NCBI GenBank assembly: GCA_964468725.1
Contig: CAYXVU010000270.1
Span: 1 to 7,597 of the forward strand
Direction: 5' to 3'
Length of the DNA stretch: 7,597 nt
Origin: CAYXVU01 sp964468725
Lineage (GTDB): Bacteria > Acidobacteriota > Blastocatellia > UBA7656
Below are positions 1 through 5,735 of the stretch, one piece after another (within the stretch, counting starts at the first letter, position 1; each line of letters starts with the position of its first letter). The position numbers and the translations under genes are program-made. The notes beneath the pieces were generated by a model. That model saw only the letters and a program-made list of their open reading frames with translations, was not told the origin of the DNA and did not search any database.

Positions 1-274
1 CGGTGAAGAGGGCGTCCACTTTGGTGGCGGTGATCGAAGGGGCGAAAAAGGGCGTCGCCGAGTGCCTCGCTGCCGAAGGGACGACGGCAGCAGAAGGAGG
101 CGAACTGTTGGAGGTCAGCGCAGGAGAAGAAAGAGGCGCGGGAGAACTGCTGGCGGAGGAAGAAGCCGGAAGCGAGGAAGCAAGCGGCAGCAAGGTGAGC
201 CAGCCGGTCAAGAGGACGAGCAGCAGGGCGTGAAGAAGCGCCTTACGAGAGAAGGAAGAGAAGAGTTGAGTCAT
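1..274 (-). CDS. Secreted protein, N-terminus only (runs off the left edge); probable start of a DUF11-type surface protein
   Basis: Reading the minus strand from the ATG at 274-272 gives 91 open codons up to the window edge, so the gene is 3'-truncated here. Residues 1-12 are polar with basic R10 and K11. Residues 12-32 form a hydrophobic core (ALLHALLLVLLTGW and onward), and A-S-S / A-S-S-S near 32-40 offers signal peptidase I sites, so this is a good Sec signal peptide. Residues 33-78 are a low-complexity Ser/Pro/Ala linker. The last visible part, PSITATKVDALFT (79-91), resembles the opening of DUF11/'conserved repeat' domains, which often begin with a similar phrase followed by an Asp/Gly-rich segment; that match is from memory. 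An AGGAGA Shine-Dalgarno sits 9 nt upstream of the ATG and fixes the start. Likely role: exported or surface-anchored protein; its function cannot be told from this fragment. Confidence 0.75.
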   Translation of the reverse strand, partial: MTQLFSSFSRKALLHALLLVLLTGWLTLLPLASSLPASSSASSSPAPLSSPALTSNSSPPSAAVVPSAARHSATPFFAPSITATKVDALFT

Positions 275-283
275 GGTGAAAGT

Positions 284-289
284 TCTCCT
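284..289 (-). promoter_or_regulatory. Shine-Dalgarno AGGAGA of the left secreted-protein gene
   Basis: On the minus strand AGGAGA lies 9 nt before the ATG at 274. It is the strongest Shine-Dalgarno serving a recognisable gene in the window, and supports the minus-strand gene over the plus-strand open frames that overlap it. Confidence 0.7.
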
Positions 290-494
290 GAGCGAAAAAG
301 AAGCGATAAACTGAGTGAGCAATGAGCGACTGCGAAAAGAAGCCAAGAAGGAGTGGAAGTCGAGAGGTCAAATCGGGAAACCATCCAAACTGCATAGCCG
401 AGCCTAAGACAGAAAAAGGGGCTATAGAAAATGATCGGGAAAATGGAAGCCTACAACAGGAAGGAGAAACGCACCCACCCTGATAGGCGAGGAG

Positions 495-523
495 ATAGTA
501 TGGGAAGGAGGGGAAAAGCGCAA
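495..523 (-). promoter_or_regulatory. Candidate sigma70 promoter for the left secreted-protein gene
   Basis: On the minus strand TTGCGC (523-518) is followed after 17 bp by TACTAT (500-495). The -35 matches the consensus at three positions and the -10 at four, with ideal spacing. Transcription would begin near 488 and give a leader of roughly 210 nt that is strongly pyrimidine-rich. No better candidate was seen between 290 and 540 on this strand, but the match is modest. Confidence 0.3.
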
Positions 524-819
524 GGCTTAGCTTTTCGTTCAGCGGTCACATCTTCCGATAGTCTACAAGGGAGGTGTCATTATTAAGAAGCATCAAACAC
601 GGATTATAAGGATGGCCATGAAGAAAGGACTGTATCCGCGAATCTGCCTCGCAGTGGTATTCCTGTGCAACTGATTTTTGATGACCTCCCAACGTAATCG
701 AAAATGGCAAGACTCTATGGCACGACGGGCTGTAGCGCAGGGCGACACCTTTCGGGGGGGGCGCTTTCTCAGTGACCGCGTATCGGTTGCGTGCTGTCGG
801 AAAAAGGAGCCATCGGCAA

Positions 820-849
820 TTCGCGTTATGCGCGGAGATTTTGTAGCAT
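820..849 (+). promoter_or_regulatory. Weak candidate promoter immediately before polA
   Basis: TAGCAT (844-849) matches the -10 consensus at four of six positions and lies 8 nt before the polA ATG. The hexamer 18 bp upstream, TTCGCG (820-825), is a poor -35. If used, transcription would start at or next to the ATG, giving a leaderless mRNA. This would fit the absence of a Shine-Dalgarno: the nearest GGAG, at 834-837, is 20 nt from the start. Confidence 0.25.
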
Positions 850-857
850 AGTCGCCT

Positions 858-3569
858 ATGGCTGAACCAAAGCGAAAGCGTCTCTACTTGATTGACAGCA
901 TGTCGCAGATCTTTCGCGCTTACTACGCGATTCGCGGCTTGACGAATTCGACCGGGATGCCGACCAACGCCGTTTACGGCTTTACCATGATGTTGCGTCG
1001 GTTGATTGCCAGCGAGCAGCCCGATTACATCGGCATCGCGTCGGATTCGCCTGAACCGACCTTTCGCCATGAAACCTTTGAACAATACAAAGCGACGCGC
1101 GACCGCATGCCAGATGACCTCGCTCCGCAGCTTGCCTATATTGATCGCGTCTGCGAAGCCATGAAAATTCCGCTCATTCGTGAGCCTCGGTTCGAAGCCG
1201 ATGACATCATCGGCACGCTGGCGAAACAGGCTGCCCAAGCCAGTCTTGATGTCATCATCGTCACGAATGACAAAGATTTGTGTCAGTTAGTTGACGCGCA
1301 TATTCGCGTGCTCAGAACCGATCAAAGCGGCAACCTGAAGTTGCTTGATGAAGCGGCGGTAGTCGAAAAATTTGGCGTGCGCCCGGAGCAGATAGTTGAT
1401 CTGCTCGGACTATGGGGCGACGCCTCCGACAACATCCCCGGTGCGCCCGGTATCGGTGAAAAGGGCGCAAAGCAGATCATTCAAGACTACGGTTCGATTG
1501 AAAATGCCATTGCGCACGCCGACGAAATTTCGCGCAAAGCGTACCGCGAAAGCTTGCAAAATAATGTCGAACTCATCCGGCAATCGCGCGAGTTGGCGCG
1601 CATCAAGTGTGATATGCCTATCAAGCTTGACCTCGACGCGCTGCGATACGAAGAGCCGGATCGCCGCGCCGCTTATGAACTCTTTTCCGAACTCGGATTT
1701 TCAACCCTGACGCGCGAATTCGCTGACGCGGCCTCGCCCGATTCGGTTTCCGTCGTTGCCGCGCGTCGCGCGGGGCAACCGAAATATGCGCGCCTGACGA
1801 CTGCGCCCGAACTGAAAGCGTTGATTCGTTCGTTGTGGTCACTTGACCGCATCGCTCTAGCGCCTGCCGAACGCGAGGGCAGACTCTACGGTTTGGTGAT
1901 TTCGACTGCGCAGATGAATGCCACGCTGGTTGACTTTGACCATTTCGAAGCGGGGGCGCAGCCGTTGGAGATCTTGCGCGAAGTCCTCGAAAACGGCTTG
2001 ATTCAAAAGTCCATTCACGATTGGAAACACGCGCTGACGTTGCTGGATGCTTACCTGATGGAGCGCGATACCGAAGGAGCAAAGAAGAAGGCGGATGGCC
2101 GGTTGCCGGAATTCAAACCGTTGATACGCATCGAAGGCGTTGAAGATGACACCATGCTTGCCGCTTATCTTCTCGACCCCAATCGCGCCAACCCTCGCAT
2201 CCCGGAGATCGCCCGCGAGTATCTCGGTTTGGATGTGGCCGAAACGCTCGATGGGTTCGAAGCGAGCGACGCGCTCGCGTTGCAAACGGCGGATTTGACC
2301 TTTCATCTGGCCGATGTGTTGCGCGCTAAGATTGAAGAGAAAGAACTGGAGAAGGTCTACTGCGAGCTTGAAATGCCGCTGGTCGAAATCCTCTTTGCAA
2401 TGGAACGCACGGGCGTGTTGATTGATAACGCGGCGCTCAGTCAGGCGGCTAAAGAGATGGAAGGAGAGTTGGCGCGCCTGACGAAAGAGATTTACCGGCT
2501 TGCAGGGCAAGAGTTCAATATCAATTCGACGGTACAGCTTGGCGAAATTTTCGAGAAGCTCAATTTCGAAGTCGGGCGCAAAACCAAGACTGGGCGCATC
2601 TCGACTTCGGTTGACGTGCTCGAAGAGTTGGCGACTAAATACGAATTGCCGCGTCTCATCATCGAGTACCGTGAAATCGCCAAACTCAAAAGCACCTATG
2701 TGGACGCCTTGCCGAAACTAGTCAATCTGCGCACCGGCAGAGTGCATACGACTTTGAATCAAGCAGTGGCGGCGACCGGCAGGCTCAGTTCGACCAATCC
2801 CGGTTTGCAGAACATTCCTATTCGCACGGAGTTGGGTCGCCGCATTCGCGCGGCCTTTGTCGCCTCGCCCGGCCACTTTTTGATGTCAGCGGACTACTCG
2901 CAGATCGAGTTGCGCCTGTTCGCACATCTGACCGGCGATCCGGTGATGACCGAAGCTTTCAATCATAACGAAGATATTCATGCGCGCACGGCGCGCGAGG
3001 TCTTCGGTGCGAAAACCAAAGAGGAAGAGGCGGACAAACGCCGCCTCGCCAAAATTGTCAACTTCGCTATTGCTTACGCCATCAATCCCTTCGGGTTGGC
3101 GCAGCGCACGGGGCTGTCGCGCAACGAGGCCAAGCAAGTGATCGAAGATTATTACAACACCTACAAAGGCGTGCGCCGCTATATGGAAGAGACGCCTGAA
3201 CAGGTGCGCCAAACGGGGGTTGTGAAGACGCTGTTCGGGCGCATTCGTCCGATCCCCGACATCAACAATCGCAATCACAACCTGCGTGCCCGCGCCGAAC
3301 GCGAAGCCCTCAATGCGCCGCTGCAAGGTTCGGCGGCAGACTTAGTCAAGCTGGCGATGATTCGCGTTGCCGACCGCATCAAACGCGAGAAACTCGGCGC
3401 TCGCATGCTCTTACAAGTTCACGATGAGTTGTTATTCGAAGTGCCGGAAAGCGAAGTTGAACAGGCGCGCGCGTTGATACGAACGGAGATGGAATCCGTT
3501 TATCAACTCTCTGTGCCGCTGGTCGTTGGCATCGGCGTGGCAAATAATTGGATGGATGCGAAAGGCTAA
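858..3569 (+). CDS. polA: DNA polymerase I with inactive 3'-5' exonuclease domain
   Basis: Encodes a 903-residue Pol I (E. coli 928), which removes RNA primers, fills gaps and acts in excision repair in the cytoplasm. The 5' nuclease domain (about 1-290) shows D13, E113-A-D115-D116, T136-N-D138-K-D140 and the helix-hairpin-helix GDASDNIPG from 187. The 3'-5' exonuclease-like domain (about 310-490) lacks its metal ligands: by my alignment E. coli D355, E357, D424 and D501 correspond to A335, A337, A392 and T477, so proofreading is predicted to be absent, as in Taq. The polymerase domain has motif A with D679 (ADYSQIELR), the O-helix R728...K732...F736...Y740, and motif C H855-D856-E857. The O-helix reads NFAIAYAINPFGLA where E. 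coli has NFGLIYGMSAFGLA. An in-frame TAG at 849-851 rules out an upstream start. No Shine-Dalgarno is seen. The stop is 11 bp from the convergent glycosyltransferase, with no clear terminator between them. Confidence 0.97.
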   Translation: MAEPKRKRLYLIDSMSQIFRAYYAIRGLTNSTGMPTNAVYGFTMMLRRLIASEQPDYIGIASDSPEPTFRHETFEQYKATRDRMPDDLAPQLAYIDRVCEAMKIPLIREPRFEADDIIGTLAKQAAQASLDVIIVTNDKDLCQLVDAHIRVLRTDQSGNLKLLDEAAVVEKFGVRPEQIVDLLGLWGDASDNIPGAPGIGEKGAKQIIQDYGSIENAIAHADEISRKAYRESLQNNVELIRQSRELARIKCDMPIKLDLDALRYEEPDRRAAYELFSELGFSTLTREFADAASPDSVSVVAARRAGQPKYARLTTAPELKALIRSLWSLDRIALAPAEREGRLYGLVISTAQMNATLVDFDHFEAGAQPLEILREVLENGLIQKSIHDWKHALTLLDAYLMERDTEGAKKKADGRLPEFKPLIRIEGVEDDTMLAAYLLDPNRANPRIPEIAREYLGLDVAETLDGFEASDALALQTADLTFHLADVLRAKIEEKELEKVYCELEMPLVEILFAMERTGVLIDNAALSQAAKEMEGELARLTKEIYRLAGQEFNINSTVQLGEIFEKLNFEVGRKTKTGRISTSVDVLEELATKYELPRLIIEYREIAKLKSTYVDALPKLVNLRTGRVHTTLNQAVAATGRLSSTNPGLQNIPIRTELGRRIRAAFVASPGHFLMSADYSQIELRLFAHLTGDPVMTEAFNHNEDIHARTAREVFGAKTKEEEADKRRLAKIVNFAIAYAINPFGLAQRTGLSRNEAKQVIEDYYNTYKGVRRYMEETPEQVRQTGVVKTLFGRIRPIPDINNRNHNLRARAEREALNAPLQGSAADLVKLAMIRVADRIKREKLGARMLLQVHDELLFEVPESEVEQARALIRTEMESVYQLSVPLVVGIGVANNWMDAKG

Positions 3570-3580
3570 CTGGTCAGGGC

Positions 3581-4528
3581 TCAAGCTTGCCGATGTTGTT
3601 TTGCGACGAAGGAGGCATAGGCGCGCCGTAACGCCGTGAGGCGTTGGCGCATCTCGTTTCGGGTTTCGCGGTCGGCGGTCATCCACCGGAGCGCGAGTTT
3701 GAGCAGGAGCGTCCAGGTCATCATCACGATGTAGATGTAGATCGAGAGGCGACCGCGATGTTTATCGAGAAGAAGGAGTTGACTGACATAGAAGGCGAGC
3801 TGTAATTCTTGCTTTGCCTGCTGGCTGGAACCGCCGCCTTGATGAAAGGCGGTTGCCGTCGTCGAATAGCAGATTGACCAGCCACGTTGTTTCAGTCGCC
3901 AGCACAGGTCTTCATCTTCGGAGTACATGAAGAACTGTTCGTCAAATAGCCCTACCTCACCGAGCGCCGTCCGTCGAAGCAGCAGACAAGCGCCGTCAAT
4001 CCAATCTACCGTGCAGTCGGGATGCTGACGATCAAGGCGAGGATGATAGGTTCGCGAAAGCCGCCGCACGGGCAGATACTTTGCAATTCCCGCCAACTCC
4101 AATGCTTGATTGAAGGGGGTGAGGAAATATCTAGTGTTGACGACTTCGCGCCCGTTATCATCGAGCAGGCGACAGCCGACAGCGCCACAACGCTGATGCG
4201 AATGAGCGATTTCTGATAAGCAACGGAAGGCTTCGGGCGTCAAGCGCGCATCACTGTTGAGCAACCAGATCAAGGGTGATGTCGAAGCGGCGATGGCTTG
4301 ATTGCAAGCCGCGCCGAATCCGACATTCACCGGATTGGTAATCAGATGCAACCGCGGATACGCACCGCGCACCGCGTCCGGGCTTCCGTCCTGTGAATGA
4401 TTATCAACGACGATAACTTCGATAGGGGTTTGCCCCGCGCTCTCGATGATGGATGCCAGACAGTCGAGCAATAAGCTTTTGGTATTGTAGCTGACGACGA
4501 CGACAGCGATTTGCGGAGGCGAAATCAT
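3581..4528 (-). CDS. Family 2 glycosyltransferase, WbbL/rhamnosyltransferase-like (COG1216 type)
   Basis: A 315-residue GT-A glycosyltransferase that should transfer a sugar from a nucleotide donor to a lipid-linked glycan on the inner face of the membrane. The nucleotide-binding opening IAVVVVSYNT is at 7-16 and IEVIVVDNHSQDGS at 36-49. NPVNVGFGAACNQA (65-78) and the DxD-equivalent N91-S-D93 are typical of WbbL-like enzymes. WIDGACLLLRR (176-186), the catalytic-region acidic cluster E204-D-E-D-L208 and HQGGGSS (229-235) follow in the expected order. One hydrophobic stretch near 261-280 may anchor the C-terminus, which then ends in a basic helix. The donor sugar cannot be told. The ATG at 4528 is chosen because an in-frame stop lies close upstream with only CTG between. 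There is no Shine-Dalgarno, but a consensus -35 promoter ends 8 nt upstream. It diverges from the next glycosyltransferase by 14 bp. Confidence 0.92.
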   Translation of the reverse strand: MISPPQIAVVVVSYNTKSLLLDCLASIIESAGQTPIEVIVVDNHSQDGSPDAVRGAYPRLHLITNPVNVGFGAACNQAIAASTSPLIWLLNSDARLTPEAFRCLSEIAHSHQRCGAVGCRLLDDNGREVVNTRYFLTPFNQALELAGIAKYLPVRRLSRTYHPRLDRQHPDCTVDWIDGACLLLRRTALGEVGLFDEQFFMYSEDEDLCWRLKQRGWSICYSTTATAFHQGGGSSQQAKQELQLAFYVSQLLLLDKHRGRLSIYIYIVMMTWTLLLKLALRWMTADRETRNEMRQRLTALRRAYASFVAKQHRQA

Positions 4529-4532
4529 CGCA

Positions 4533-4537
4533 AAGGA
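4533..4537 (+). promoter_or_regulatory. Shine-Dalgarno AAGGA for the GTG-started glycosyltransferase
   Basis: AAGGA (extended AAGGAAG to 4539) lies 5 nt before GTG 4543 and 11 nt before the in-frame GTG 4549, so it supports a GTG start but does not choose firmly between the two. It overlaps the -10 box of the opposite-strand gene. Confidence 0.55.
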
Positions 4538-4565
4538 AGATAGTGAACGTGCCAGACAGTGTCAA
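4537..4565 (-). promoter_or_regulatory. Promoter of the minus-strand glycosyltransferase, predicted leaderless start
   Basis: On the minus strand TTGACA (4565-4560, perfect -35) is followed after exactly 17 bp by TATCTT (4542-4537, four of six -10 positions). Only 8 nt separate the -10 from the ATG at 4528, so transcription should begin at or within a nucleotide or two of the start codon. The promoter lies inside the first codons of the divergent glycosyltransferase, and its -10 overlaps that gene's Shine-Dalgarno. Confidence 0.6.
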
Positions 4566-5514
4566 TTCTCGCCCATTTGAGACTGCCGAAACACAACGGC
4601 GCGCTGCTGTAAAACCTCTACCCGAACCGCAACTGGCCATCATTGTTCCGTGTTATAACTCGGAACGCACGATTGGCGATTGCTTGCGAGCGCTGCTCAA
4701 CCAACAGACTGATATTCAGTTTGAGATCATCGTCGTTGATAGCTCGACCGACCGCACCCCAGAGATCGTACGAGTCGAATTTCCCGCCGTGCGTTTGATT
4801 CATCTTGAACAGCGTACCTTTGCCGGGGCGGCGCGCAATATCGGGGTGCGCGCGACGCAGTCGCCCATCTGTTTGATGATTGATTCCGATTGTGTCGCTG
4901 CGCTTGATTTGGTCGAGCGCATGATGGTGCGTCACGGCGAACAGACCTATGCGGCGGTTGGCGGCGCCCTGCGCAATGGCACGCCGCGCAGTGTGAGCGG
5001 ATTGGTCAGTTACTTGATCGAGTTCAAAGAGTTTATGCCGACGACGCCGCTCCGGTTGGAGAGCAGCGTGCCGACCGCCAACATTGCCTATCGCCGCGAG
5101 GTGCTGGAACGCTTCGGTTATTTTGATGAAGAGATGTGGCTGGCTGAAGATGTTCTCTTCAACTGGAAGTTGCATCGCGCCGGAGAACGCATCCTCTTCG
5201 ACCCGATGATCGAAGTGACGCATCTGAATCGCACCGGATGGAGCGAAGTCCTATCCTATCAGGTGAGTCTGGGACGCATGTCGGCCATCGCGCGCAAACG
5301 CGCGGGTATGCCGGGAAAACTTTTACTTGACTACCCGATCTTGCTGTTGCTGATGCCTGGGGTCAGAACGGTGCGGGCGATGCGGTGGTTGGCCGCACAT
5401 GACCGCAGCTTGTTGTTGCTGTTTTTGTGCATCTGGCCGCTCTATTTACTCGCCGCCGGTTTTTGGTCATACGGTTTTTGTCTGAGCGCGCTGCGGGAGT
5501 GCAAAAACTCCTGA
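4543..5514 (+). CDS. Family 2 glycosyltransferase with C-terminal membrane segments
   Basis: A 323-residue inner-membrane-associated GT-A glycosyltransferase, probably acting on the same glycan as its neighbours. A polar N-terminal tail of about 29 residues precedes LAIIVPCYNSERTIGDCL (31-48). FEIIVVDSSTDRT (60-72), GAARNIGV (95-102) and the metal-binding D114-S-D116 are clear. TANIAYRREVLERFGYFDE (178-196) and the acidic pair E202-D203 (AEDVLF) match the acceptor and catalytic region. Hydrophobic stretches at about 260-275 and 289-313 suggest a membrane hairpin near the C-terminus. The start is GTG at 4543 or 4549; no ATG is available before the catalytic domain. Its promoter must lie inside the divergent glycosyltransferase; an extended -10 (TGG-TATTGT, TATTGT at 4483-4488) without a -35 is the best I see. 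A terminator-like hairpin follows the stop. Sugar specificity is unknown. Confidence 0.9.
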   Translation: MNVPDSVNSRPFETAETQRRAAVKPLPEPQLAIIVPCYNSERTIGDCLRALLNQQTDIQFEIIVVDSSTDRTPEIVRVEFPAVRLIHLEQRTFAGAARNIGVRATQSPICLMIDSDCVAALDLVERMMVRHGEQTYAAVGGALRNGTPRSVSGLVSYLIEFKEFMPTTPLRLESSVPTANIAYRREVLERFGYFDEEMWLAEDVLFNWKLHRAGERILFDPMIEVTHLNRTGWSEVLSYQVSLGRMSAIARKRAGMPGKLLLDYPILLLLMPGVRTVRAMRWLAAHDRSLLLLFLCIWPLYLLAAGFWSYGFCLSALRECKNS

Positions 5515-5530
5515 TCCGGAGCGGTCAGGC

Positions 5531-5562
5531 AAGCCGCTACGGGGAGAGGGAAGCGGTTTTTT
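5531..5562 (+). terminator. Intrinsic-terminator-like hairpin after the glycosyltransferase
   Basis: AAGCCGCT (5531-5538) pairs with AGCGGTTT (5552-5559) in an 8-bp stem with one G-U pair, a 13-nt purine-rich loop and a run of six T (5557-5562). It starts 16 nt after the stop codon, a normal place for a Rho-independent terminator. The left arm can alternatively pair with AGCGG at 5520-5524. Confidence 0.5.
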
Positions 5563-5590
5563 GCCGCGAAAGCAGGAAACCGTAGCCGGT

Positions 5591-5628
5591 TCACAAAGGC
5601 TTCTTCCGCTGACAGAGCGCCGTTGTGA
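5591..5628. repeat. Inverted repeat upstream of the wzm promoter
   Basis: TCACAAAGGC (5591-5600) and GCCGTTGTGA (5619-5628) are complementary at 9 of 10 positions, around an 18-nt loop that contains a further 3-bp pair (GCT/AGC, 5608-5618). It ends 67 bp before the -35 of wzm and has no T-tract. It may be an operator or simply an mRNA hairpin. Confidence 0.35.
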
Positions 5629-5695
5629 CGATGCGACAAGAAACGGTCAGCCCAATCTCAACACTCTTCTCTTCCAATTCCGCTTTCTCGCCGGA

Positions 5696-5724
5696 TTGAC
5701 AAGCCTTCGGAGCAACCGTACCCT
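5696..5724 (+). promoter_or_regulatory. Promoter of the wzm-wzt operon
   Basis: A perfect -35, TTGACA (5696-5701), is followed after 17 bp by TACCCT (5719-5724), which keeps the three most conserved -10 bases (T, A and final T). The start of transcription would be near 5731, about 5 nt before the wzm ATG, so the mRNA would be nearly leaderless. This agrees with the lack of a Shine-Dalgarno before wzm. Confidence 0.5.
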
Positions 5725-5735
5725 CAAAGACTCGC

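Larger units (their letters stand above)
275..857. other. Long intergenic region between the divergent secreted-protein gene and polA
   Basis: No convincing gene is present. Positions 275-535 hold the leader and candidate promoter of the left gene and are purine-rich on the plus strand (about 75% purine over 301-360 by hand count). Positions 541-857 differ in composition. They contain a strong Shine-Dalgarno-like AAGGGAGGT (567-575) and, in one plus frame, an ATG at 612 and an ATG at 618. That frame encodes a short signal-peptide-like stretch (MKKGLYPRICLAVVFLCN) ending at TGA 672-674, then stays open until TAG 849-851. A run of eight G lies at 754-761. The minus strand is also open through here and into polA (546-1238), but that frame is mostly antisense to polA and has no good start. 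The region could hold a decayed gene or a dispersed intergenic repeat; I cannot decide which. Confidence 0.5.

Noticed and set aside
3..325. Two plus-strand open frames at the left edge, rich in Glu/Gly or Arg
   Set aside because: They are shadows of the minus-strand signal-peptide gene; their odd composition comes from the purine-rich strand.
754..761. Run of eight G as a phase-variation tract
   Set aside because: It is not inside a supported coding region or between promoter boxes; it may even be a sequencing error.
546..1238. A 230-codon open frame on the minus strand overlapping the start of polA
   Set aside because: More than half is exactly antisense to the well-conserved polA N-terminus, its ATG is inside polA without a Shine-Dalgarno, and the remainder shows no recognisable domain.
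3576..3594. Imperfect palindrome around AAGCTT between polA and the glycosyltransferase as a bidirectional terminator
   Set aside because: The arms leave no loop and are broken by two extra bases; no T-tract follows on either side.
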